From: Ooceraea biroi
Taxonomy: Eukaryota; Arthropoda; Insecta; Hymenoptera; Formicidae
Assembly (NCBI RefSeq): GCF_003672135.1
Contig: NC_039518.1
Coordinates: 1,302,001 to 1,366,000, forward strand
Reading direction: 5' to 3'
DNA: 64,000 nucleotides
Shown: one piece after another, positions 27,101 through 39,100 of the stretch
How the letters are laid out: the number at the start of each line of letters is the position of its first letter
How positions within the stretch are numbered: the first letter of the stretch is position 1
The notes under the pieces: model-generated
What the model was told of the DNA's origin: nothing
Database searches by the model: none
The model's input: the letters and a program-made list of their open reading frames with translations, nothing else
Position numbers and translations under genes: made by a program

Positions 27101-30100
27101 ATCAGAAATAGGTTTGGGTTAGGTTATATTTTCCGAAACTGGAGCCCCGGACACATACGCTCGTTTTCAGCCCGCTTCGCGGGAGGGCGGGGGAAAGGGG
27201 CTTTGCGCCTCCCCCCGCTGGAATCCGTGGCGTGTACCAGGTGATCAAAATCTGCACGGTGAAATCTGTTACACTGGCCCTGGCGGGGGGGGGGCAAAGC
27301 CCTTCCCCCCGCCCTCCCGCGAAACGGGCTGAAAACGAGCGTATGTGTCCGGGGCTCCAGTTTCGGAAAATATTACCTAACCAGGTTAGGTTAGGTTAGG
27401 TTAAGTTACAGCAGAGAATACTTTGTATTTAACTGTTTGTGCTTTTGGTTAAAGTGAAGAATACTTTGTACTTATATTAAAAGAAACTATTCTATATATT
27501 AACAATTCACTGCTTTAAATGACTTTCCTTTCTTCGTTCATATACATATTCGTCGTTTATATCTTTCAATATTCAATATTCTTTCAAAATAACTACTATA
27601 TTTTCGAAATTTCTTTTGTTAATAACTTTTTTATAAACAACGAGCGAAGGGCGAAACCTAGTGCGGGTTATTCAGGAAGGTGACGTTTGTAATATATGTC
27701 AAACTCAAGTCCTTGCTTCACGTGGACAGCTAAAAATTCGTGCGAAATCATTAAACTTTCTTTGTTTATAACTTTTTAACAAACAACGAGCGACGGCTAA
27801 AACTTCTTCAAGGTCACTCAGGAGGGTGACCTTGACAACATATGTCAAGGTCAAGGTCATCGGGGCTGGGTCCGTTAAAGTACATAATTACCAAATAAAA
27901 TTACCAGTTCGGTCAAAAATTTTAAGAATTATTGTTATTAAATTTAATTTAGATCAATTTTTATATGCCGTTTTTATATGCCATTGATTTGGTATTAAGC
28001 TTGACTAGTTTTTTCATTTTTAATGGACAAGTTTATGATCAGAGTTTTGGCAACCCCATGGGTTCCCTTTTGTCACCGATTTTAGCCGACACAGTACTTG
28101 ACGATCTTGAAACGCAACGTATTGATGCACTTGAATTTAGTGTACCCATATTTTATAGATATGTTGATGACATTTTTGCCATCCTTCCTAATGACAAAAT
28201 TGATGACGTACTTAAGGTTTTAAATAACTACCATCCTAGGCTAAAATTCACGTTTGAAATCGAAACTAATAACTTCTTAAACTTTTTAGACACGATAGTT
28301 TTTAGGGATAATTAATAGCTAATTTAGGGAAACATTAATAACTAATTGGTACCGTAAGCCAACATTTTCTGGCCACTATATAAATTATTTTTTAAATCAT
28401 CCTTATAAACATAAAGTTAGCGTAATAACAAGTTTAGTCGATAGAGTTCCTCTCTGACGTGAGGTTCTATGCTTCGAATCTTAAAATTGTTAAAAACATC
28501 CTCTACAATAATTGTTATCCATTTCTAGTCTATTGAATACGACATATTGCCACAATTGTTATACGTAGAACGTTTTGTAAGACATACACTTAAAAGGATC
28601 AAAAATTCTGGTCGAAACACAGTTGTGCAGAGAAGATAATAATAAATTTGCCAGCTCGATCGAGATACAAAGATACAGCATTTATTTAGTTCAAATTAGT
28701 TTTACAATGACAACTTAAACATACATAGATATTGCATTTTAAGTAGTAGTAACGGAAAACTTAACACTTTAAAATCTTTTTCTTTTTTTAAATATTTATC
28801 CGTTATATTTTCATTTTGAAGCTTTAATCTGTAATAAAGCTCAACGATTTTATTACACTAAAGTGAAAACTTGATTTTCCAATCAAAGATTTGTTTGCTG
28901 ATTTTTATTAATTCGAGTATTCTGAATTCAATGGTGAAAACCACATCTCTTAAAAGTCGCGGGAAGTTGTTAAAAAGTTGGATCAAAGTTATGAACATAG
29001 CCGTTTAGAACATGTTTCAAGTTAATATAATTCTTGTAACATTAGAAGGTTGTGCATCATACTATTTTAAAACTAAAAACCTCAATTTTTCACACCTGAA
29101 AAGAAAACAGAGTTTGGATACTTAGGCTGTATTCCAAATTTACTGCCAGCGCTGAAAAGCTATAATGTACGTGACATAAACTATAGAGTTTCAGTACTGG
29201 CAGTCAATATTGGAACGCAGCCTTACTACTTAGTTCTGGAGATATCAAAAATATCTCTGCCAGATTGCATGTCTCAATTGCTCTGCAATTTTACTTCAAT
29301 CTACATTTTTTCACTATTAAATTCAGCGTACTCGAATTAATAAAAATCATCAAACAGATCTCTGGTTAGAAGACCCGTGTTCCACGGTGTTATTATCGAG
29401 AGAGATATTGTCGCAACGAACAACTAAAAATTTTACCTGAAGCAGGTATTTGCGTTATTTTTGTATATCAAAATTTGCCAGACTTACAATTAGATACTTT
29501 CTACCTTTCTGCAAAATTCCAATATTTTTCAGAGTCTTCAATTTTATGCATTTCAAGTTTTTCAAAGTCATTTTTTTAAGTTCATAAAAATCATCCAATT
29601 CTCACTCAGAACCGTCAACAGATATTCAATGATCCCCACATTACGTTCTGCATTATGTTCAAATGTAAGTCCTCTATAAACTGAATGCAAAGAATTCCTC
29701 ACTAGTGATATCGGTGACAAAATGATATGACACATATTTCTTTATGGATCTCAATATTCTCTCCCACAACAATTGATTCAATTTGTAATCATAGTTCAAT
29801 AATATCGCATATAGTTGAATCGATTTTGACACTTGGATATTTCCTTATTTATTATTTATTTCACTTATTAGTGAACAAAATTGTTCACACAAAAAATTTT
29901 TTCAACTTTTCTTCAAAAGAAATGGCGGAGGAGGAAAACAATGCATCAGTATCCAACAAAATCATAACATCGTTTGGTATGCGAAAATACATGTTCAGTA
30001 AGAATTTGTTTAAAAATAGGTTTATTCTTTAAACAATTGATACACATATCTTTTATTGAAAAAATGGATGCCTCATTATCTATTTCCCCAAATTCAACTC

Positions 30101-33100
30101 TACCATGATTTAAAATCTCTTCTTTTAACCCATTAACGCCCAACAAGCTCGAATTCTTTGCTCATTTTCCAGCCTCATTCTCGGAAAGAATCACGAAGCA
30201 TATTTTTACCAAAACAATGATTCTTACTATTTTTGGGTATGCTCTTTCAAATTCCGAGATCAAAATTGAGCCTCCGTGCCTTAGAAAAAAAATATGGCGT
30301 GTTAAAAATAAAAACACACCAAAAACTTGAAGACTTTTTTTCTAAATGTTTATTCTTGTACAGAAAAAGGGTTGGAATCCACTTCTAAATTCAACTATCG
30401 GTGCATAAAATAGTTGAACTTTAACGACGAATTTTTTTGTTTTTCGAAAAGTCGAGTGATTGTCCTAAAATGACGTTTATATGAGGAAATTTTCGAAAAA
30501 TACTGATTTCTTGTAATCTAATAAAGTTCGAAATATCGAGGTTTCTGACACTTGAAACGTTACCAATTGTTGAGCTCATTACCGTAGATCATGTTTCAAC
30601 GTAATTTGTAACTTCAAAGATGGTAGATCCAAGATGGCCGCCAAAAATTTCAAAAATCAGTTTTTCTGTTATTACTCGCTTCTGGAACTTCAATCCGGTA
30701 GAATTCATACTATTTTGTGTTTTTGACATTGCTGATTACGAATATCAAGTTAGATTTGCAAAATCAGTTTGTTTAAACAATTTACTGCAAAATTGTATTT
30801 TTTCTAAACTTTCTGGAGCAATTTAAGACCAAAATCATTCGAGCAACTAATTCTTTAAACAATGTACACAATCTTGAAGTTTAAGTGTAACGCGTGACCG
30901 TTCGCGACCATATAGGCGGTTATTTTATCGCTTTGCAGTTAGCAACAAATTCAGTTATGGATATATTTCGATAGCCCTTGATGCGAGGAACAATTTGAGA
31001 CCAAAATCTTGCGAGCAACTAATTCTTTAAACAATTTACAGCATCTTGAAGGTAAGAATAGCGCGTGCCCGTCCGCGACCACGTAGGCGAGTATTTTTTC
31101 ACTTTGCGGTTAGCAACAAATTCAGTTTTTGGTATTTTGCGATAGCCCGTGATACAGACAACAGTTTAAGACCAAAATCATGCGAGCAACAAATTATTTA
31201 AGTAATGTGTGTCATGGAAAACTCCTTAGTCTGTGACTGCCCGATTTTTGTTTAATAATAAATAACTATGGTGTTACGGTTGTATATTTGGGTATTTAAA
31301 ACTTAGTAAGTGAGTAAGTGTGAGCAATACCTTTTTGCAACGTGTTTGGTCGAGAATGATATTGCGCGCTGCGTTGTACTTGGTCATGGATGTCAGTACA
31401 TGGTTAACAACATTATATTTTTATAATTAATGTATACTATCTTAGAGCAACAAATTCCAGTGTAGTTGTTTTTTCGATTTCGGCACTCTATATAGATTTT
31501 CAGTATGGGGGGGGGTCCAGCTTAACATTAAGCTGGACTCCCCCATTTTGATTGCAATTTCCTGCAAAACGGTTCGAGCAACAAAATCGGGAATAGAGCA
31601 ACTAATTAGCACATAATTAGCACTAAATTTTCTGATAGGTCCGAATTGTTTTGGGGTTGGTGGGGGGTCTAGCTTAATATGGGTGTAATTAACATATCGA
31701 GATAACCTGTCGGAGGCGTGTTATCGAGGCCCGTCGGCTTCGGAAAGCGTCTCGCGAAAATAGTATAATCCCGTACACTCCCGGATGTACCGAGCCACCG
31801 CAAGGTGTTGCGCACCGGAGTGATTATATCCTCCCTCTCGGAATTCGCCGGCTCCAGTCGTTTTGTATCGTGTTATATTGTATCGCGTGCCTTGTATGGC
31901 GTAATGTTCAGTATCGTATGAAATGTTCGTTTCATTTCGTTTCCGGGTCTTGAGTACGACCGTGCTTCGGAAGGTCATGTCGGTTACGGTAACGCGGTAA
32001 TAGCGTTTCGTCCTTTCGGTCCCGGTAAGTTTGCGGTAATTATCGTTTGCGTGGAGTAACGCTCCAGTATCGTTTTCGTATCGCTTGCGTGGAATAGCGC
32101 TCTTGTATCGTTGCGTGAAGTACCGCTCGCGTATCGTGCAAGTTATCGTTTTCCGTACCGCGATTGCGTTTCGGGTGTGCTTTCCGGGTATTGTTCATTC
32201 TGTCGATATCGTTCGGGATTTAGCGTCGCGACCGATCCGCGAGATCTCGACGCCGACGCGCTCGTGTCTCCAAAATCGGAGTCGCGTACGTAATAATTAC
32301 CGCGATATAAACGGCCTCCCGCGTGGCTACATCCCGTATTATTATTTTGTTGATTTTGCGATTATCGTGCTTGTCTTGCGTTGATCCTCGTATGTGGATC
32401 TCTACATATTTGTTACGTTTTTTACCAAATATATTACTTGTTGATTTTATGACTTGTTACTGACTCGCCCCTTTCCAGACTCTCATATTATCCGACCTCT
32501 GCCCTGAGGTCACGAAATAATCAAGCTACGGTACGGAATCTGGTTCTTGTGTACTTTTGAGTGGTGCGCTCGCGCACCTGGCGCCCAATATTTCAGTCCG
32601 CATTTTACCGTGGATTGGTTCTCGCTGACCATCCAACTCGACCTCTAATCACCCGTGACTCCCCACGTCCACGGCGGAACGTGGGCTAGTCACGCGGTCG
32701 CGAACGTCGTTCATTTTCGGCGTTACAATACGTATGCTGTCCGCACCAATCTTATCGGCTCGTTACTTGGCTACTTGGTTACTTGGCAACAGTCTCTCTT
32801 CTTTTCATTATGATTTTCCACAGTAGGAGATAACGAAGAAACGAGTATTCGTAATAAATCTAATTAAATAACTAAAGAATTGTTTCATATTGTTTTATTC
32901 ATTTTATACATAATAATAGTTAACGTACACAGCAAAAACACAAATAGGCAAAAAATAAATTATCATCTGTAATAATAGAATGGCACAGCGCGATATGAAT
33001 ATCGCGAAAATAAACATTGCTCGAAATAGAGCGATAATAAATTATACGTGTTTCCACCCCTAAAAGTGAATATCAGCCCCAACAGAAAATTGTTTCCTTA

Positions 33101-36100
33101 TTAGGCCCATCTACTCTATATTTATGCAAAGTTTCAGATTTTTTTTAATTTCACAGTTGCCGATGTTCCCTTGTTAGTATCGTATTAACTGTAATGATTG
33201 TAATGCAATGTATATAGGACAAACTAAAAGACGGCTTGAAACTAGAATTGGTGAGCATAGACGCAACATTAATGGAAGTTCGAAAAACTATTCCGTAGTG
33301 ACTGAACATTGTCTTTCTGGCAATCATGATTTTAATTGGTCAAATCCGATTGTGTTGTACAAAGAAAAGCACTGGCATAAGAGACAAATTGCTGAAATGT
33401 TTTTTATAAAACTGTTTGGCAACCCAATTAATTTACAGAATGATACTAAAAATTTAAACTCCGTATATGACAGTCTTATCTGACATTGACAATGTTTTTC
33501 ACCCTTGACTTCTATTTATCGATGTTTGCTTCGTATTTGCGGACTTGCTATTGTAACATTTCTAATTGTTCGATCTATACGTGCTTTGTAACACGTCCTC
33601 TCTCCTAGGAGTTCATATTGTAAAGTCCAGTTCTTATGTTATTGTGAGTAAATTTGCGTGAACTTTTGTATGTAAGTTTATTGTTTAACATCTACTATTA
33701 TTTTTAGTTTGTAACATCGTCACTTGATAAGGACCACAACCCGCATGGTCGGAATGTAGTTTGTGAATAAAGAAATTTCTTACCAGTTTGGTCGCTTCAT
33801 TTCTAATTCGTTCTATTTATATACTGGCGCATAGAAGAGTTTTGTTTGGACAAAAATATATACTTAATGTGACTTCTACGTGACCCTACGGAGTCAATCG
33901 GTCTTGCCTTCACTGGCCAGATCAATCGTGGGTCTTGCCTTCACTGGCCGGATCAATCATGGGTAATGCTAATGCCGGCGGAATTATAACTTTCAAGCCT
34001 TGTAACTCGAAAAGTACTTTATGAAAAAATATTTAATTATAGTGTTTTAAAAAGCTCTCGAGCTACAAGAATATGCAATGAAAAATAAGGGGTTCCATTT
34101 AAAAAAACAAAGTTGGACTCCATATGATCTTGGCACGTTTACTCAAGGTCAAACCAATGACATTATTTTATGTCTCCCTTCGAACCAAACAACTTTTGTT
34201 GAAACGTTTTTCCGCATCTTTCATATTTTTCGAGATATTTGCCTCTGGCGATTAAAATAAAACACTCTGTATATATATTTAGAAATCACCTAAATCTCTC
34301 TTGCGTCGTACCTATGCGCTAATGCCACTCTTGTGCGGCGTGATGCATCACTTTGCATACTTGTAAGTGACATTCATTATTATTTCTGTTACAAGAAATT
34401 CCGATTTAGATTAACTATTCCATCAGTAACTATTTTATGGTATTTCTATATAATAACCTGTTACAGAGTTTCTCACACTTCATTAAAATTATTTTTTGTC
34501 ACTATACTGCTATATTGCTTTTCTGCTATACTGCTATACTGCTTGTACGTTCAATCGTATGTTTTACTTTATTTATACGTTGGTTTATTATTCTTCTGGA
34601 ATTATATAAATTTAAATTCTAACAAATGGATAAAATGTGAGAGAGGGAGACAGGAGAGGGGAAGGAGAATATTTTAAGAAGATAAATTGATCATTGTACA
34701 GAAGTTAATGATTGCATTTTTTCTGATTGCAGAAGAGACTCTGGCGCATAAAGTTTGTCTGTTACTTATCGAGTTATATATAGTAATAGAGCAACCAGAC
34801 GCAGCTTTATCAATTATAGAGTATGTTGAAAGCCAGTTTGTATCTCTCGACAGCTCTAAAATACCATCAGTCGATAAAGAAGGAATAACGAAGTCTATTA
34901 AGGAACAGAAAGAACAAAAGAAAGATGTTTCTGATACATTAGCAGATGCTTTCAAGATTAAACTCTTAAAATGTAAAGCAAGAGTATATCTCCTGACTCA
35001 TCAGTTAAAGCTCTGCAAAAAAGAGTGGAAGACGTTAGTTTCATTAGGCACACCAGCGGTAATATTTTTTACTTTAATTGTTTATTGCGATATGATGTTA
35101 AGATTTATTATAAAAATATACAGAATAGTCAGTTTTGCTTTGGCATTGGTTATGGTCGAAAATTGAGGTCTACCTCAGAGGGGAAGGACCCTGGAGTTTA
35201 GTTATATTTTTTTCGGCGGGGTTGCAGAGGTTTGCCTCTCCCCCTGCATTACCCGCCAACGCAGACTGTAAAATGTAATATGGATAAAGTTAGGTTTTTT
35301 TAGATTATGTTCCGACTGGAACAAGAAACGCCTTCAACTCACCTTAGGGTTATATAGCGTATACCTGAAACCTAATATAATTAAATAATCCTGTTAATTT
35401 TCTTAACAAAGTTATATATAATATCTACCTTCCGTATATCCTGTTTTCTAAGAATCAGTTATATCCTTCGCTCCAAACACGTCATTCCTTCTCAACTCCT
35501 CATATACCCTCTCCCTTTCCCTATCGTATCTGTTACATCGCCACACAACGTGATTAATGTCCTTCACCGCGTAACCACATTCACACCGAGCAGACACAAT
35601 ATATCCCTTACGAGCTAATGACGCATTTAAATTATAGTGGTTCGCTCTCAAACGATTTACCCAAGAACAAAAATATCTTTCTCTGTTTAATTTATCAAAC
35701 CACGGTTTTTTCCTGCTTCTCTTATAGTAATTTTGAAAATAACTTCGCCCCTTAACGACTTAACGGCTTTGAGCCACTACCAAATCTTGCGTATTATTCC
35801 ACTCATCCTCAGCGAAACTCTCATGACAGTAAAAAATCGGGACATCTATCCTTTCCGTAGCAACGCTACTGGCTCCCTTTTTGGCTAATATGTCCGCTAC
35901 CTCATTTCTTGTTATACACCGGTGTGAAGGAATCCAAACATACACTATCTTAAAGTAAAGCCTGGTTTGCAAATCAACATGCAAACAGCGCGTACGCAAA
36001 ATGTAAGGATTCTTATACGTTGAAAGACTATTGTTAGAAAGGGCCTGCAACGCACTATGACGATCCACTATGAAAAAAACAATTATCGCCTTACGAGTTC

Positions 36101-39100
36101 CATACGAGCCCTGTTCCGCAAAATATCTGACTAAATCCAACGCGGTCCAGATAGCAAAACATTCTGCCGTAAACACCGAACACTCACGAGGTAAACTAAC
36201 AGAGTATGCGATGTCTGATTCATCCATTACGATAGCCGCCCCCATGGAACAGGAGCTCTGAGGACGAGAGCCATCCGTATAAATGACAATAGGATTAGCA
36301 TCTAACATTCTAACTGATGCCTTCTAGTCACATTCGTAATCATATTCATATCTTCTACCGTATACCGTATACTGCCTGCAGCGGCACAGAATATTCTGTC
36401 TTCTTTTTATCAGAGTACCCTCAAAATCCAGATTAAAGATCTCTTCCGTTAATTCTTTTTAACTGCAGAGGAATTACAATTCTTTATAACTATACCATTA
36501 TTGTTTGGACCAGCCCAGGAGGATAATCCTCCTGGGCTGGTCCAAACAAACCACATAACTGGAATACCTTGTTCCAAGCCTCCATGATGACACTCAACTT
36601 CTGCGCTGGGTTGCGCTAACGAGCGTAATGTTCCACGCGTGACAAAACCGACAAACTGTGCCAAGTATCCGACTGACCATATTTGAGCATCTTACAACAA
36701 TAGTTTTTTGTCAACATACTCGCCCTCTCTCGCATCGATGTAACTTTAACTTCAGTCAACACAACGTTTGTCGGCGTTGAATTATGGTATCTCATGGCCG
36801 TCCGAAGACCCAGAAATTGTCCAGTCGAGTCGCAGGCAAGGTTCCGAACCATGCGGGGTGAACACGAAGCATCCGTAGTCTGCAATGGAGCGCACTAAGC
36901 TCTTATAGAGCATCAGAGTCGTATTCATTTCAGCTCTTCTGGAAACGCTGTTCAGATACTTCAAAATAGAATTGGCTCTGTCCATTTTACTCCGCACTTG
37001 TTGCACATGAAGCACAAACTTCACTTGATTGTCGAACCATATTCCCAAAAACTTGGCGCCACGAATATTATTCACTCGTTGATTCTTAATCCGAATGTAC
37101 ATATCACAATCCACTACCCCGCTCTGTTAAACTCCACTACAGCTGTCTTACGGGGTTCTAGATCCAGATCCAATATTCGATAACTTGGCAGCAATTCGCT
37201 CAACCGCTGGCTCCAATCTTCCTTGTTTTCACGACGATTGACACCCATAGTGTACGCTGCCACATCATCTGCAAATTGAAGAATAACCACCTCCTCAAAA
37301 TCGCTCGCCAGGTCTTCCGTATATACGTCAAACAATACTGGGCTTAACACACCACCTTGAGGCAACCCCCGTCGAACCGTACGTGTAACCTTTTCCGCTC
37401 TACCCAACAAAAAATTGGTACTCCTCTGCTGCAACCAAGTTTCTATAAATCTGAGAAGGCCTGCCGGACACTTCAAAGACTCCAGCTTATGCAATAATAT
37501 GGTAAAATCGGTGCAATCATAGGCCGAAGACACTTCCAAAAAAGCAGCAAAGACGTTCTTGAGTAAACTGCTCTTAATATCGGCCATCAATTTAACTAAA
37601 TTGTCAACACACGAGCGACCTCGACGGAAACCACTTTGAGACCGATGAATGATCTGATTGTGCTCCGCCCACCAGACAAAACGTTCTTTGACCATACGCT
37701 CCACAAGCTTGCCGACGTACGACGACATGGCTATTGGCCGGACTTCTTTCTTGCCACCTTTATCTATAAAACACATTTGGTACTTACGCCAATCATCCGG
37801 GATTACACCACTAGTCCAGAAACAGTTGAAAAGATGTAATAAAATTATCTTGCTAGCGTCGCCAATACTTTTCAACATATGATAAATATCAATCTCATCC
37901 ATTCCTGGAGGAGAAACCTTCCTGATCATATTGAGGGCTCGTTGTAATTCCTCCATCCTAAAAGGGCCATCATTCTCTGATGACTCTAAAGACGACACCA
38001 CTCGGATTCGGTTCGATACTCCAGGGAGGGCCAACTTTTCAATTTCATTTCGAATAACCTGATCACGGTCAGTCGTTTGCCATGTATTCTATTGCACACT
38101 AATGGAGCTCTTAAATATTCTCATAGTGTTCCACACGTACGACAAACTCGTAAAGCGATTAACACTGTTGCAAAAATGACGAAAACTATCACATTTCTTC
38201 TTTAGGATAATCCGCCTCGCTAGTGCACAGCTCCTCTTGTATTCCACGTACGAGTGGAACGTACCCCGTTGCTTGAATTCCCGGAGTTTACTCTTACAAT
38301 CCTCCAATACCTGAGCACACTCTAAATCCCACCATTTCACTTGCTGCCGAGATTTATGCTTCCCTGTCATCTTCGTAGATGTAGGGACACTCTTCCCGAA
38401 GCCGAATTCACTGCCTGCACCAGGATCCGAAGAAATTGACAATAACGATCCATCACAGGGACGTCCTGTAATGCAACTTCTTGGTGCTCAAATGCGTCTT
38501 GAACCAAGCGCTGAGACGCCTTCCAATCCGTTTTCTTCGTATTCAGCCTGTTGGATATCTTATTATACACCTTCTTCTCAGACTCAATACCTATTGCAAT
38601 GGGGAAGTGATCAGAGCCCCACATATCCGAATATTGAGAACACACCACCATGTCAACAATTGAGATGTTAGCGAATACTAACTGTAAGTCAATGTTTGAA
38701 GAGCGTTGATTTCTATAAATTAGCCTGGAGAGCGTATTCTTATTCATGCATAGATAATCGTTGTCGAACGTACATTCATACAACCTAACCCCGTTGTCGT
38801 CCGTCGTGTGACAGTTGCACATCGCATTATGCGCGTTAAAATCACTCACAAACCGATGGCAAGCATCTACTATCGAAGTTAAGTAGATTCGGCCAAGTCG
38901 TTCTCTTGTCTACTCCATAAAGGACCGTCTACAAGACGGTTGTAAGATTGCAAGCAGTAAGAAGTGACCAATCGAAATCGATTATTTCAAAAACTGACCA
39001 ATAGGAACTCTTACTTCTTACTGCTTGCAATCTTACAACCGTCCTGTAGACGGTCCTTAAGGCTTCCGATACACTGCTACTAAATTAAAATTACGTGTTA

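Larger units (their letters stand above)
26249..27933. mobile_element. 1.7 kb foldback inserted in Penelope, 13-bp TSD
   Basis: The element is bracketed by GTTATTAAATTTA on both sides (26236-26248, 27934-27946). Complementary arms begin with AATAATTCTTAAAATTTTTG (left about 26289) and continue with the GACCTTGACCTTGACATATG block and the GTTTGTTAAAAAGTTATAAA block (left 26770-26875, right 27760-27865). The left arm is itself interrupted at about 26325-26740 by a Penelope fragment. Inner arms include a G-rich palindrome (27122-27372). Confidence 0.8.
26100..28420 (+). pseudogene. Penelope-like reverse transcriptase, split by a foldback
   Basis: The plus-strand frame at about 26130-26248 reads ESLVSFDVTSLFTNISKELV, a Penelope RT motif, and ends at GTTATTAAATTTA. 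Reading resumes at 27934 with the same 13 bases and goes through LSLTSFFIFNGQVYDQSFGN, PMGSLLSPILAD, FYRYVDDIFAIL (catalytic YVDD) and NNFLNFLDTIVFRDN. After a stop, NWYRKPTFSGHYINYF continues to about 28420. The insertion at 26249-27933 therefore disrupted one Penelope element. Penelope RTs prime at DNA breaks or telomere-like ends; this copy is dead. Confidence 0.87.

Noticed and set aside
27384..27405. Interstitial telomere as evidence of a chromosome fusion
   Set aside because: Only a few TTAGG units, and similar tracts recur inside dispersed foldbacks, so they belong to mobile DNA.
29727..30146. Overlapping open frames on both strands in intron 1
   Set aside because: No recognisable motif; the area is AT-rich and probably an old unrecognised repeat.
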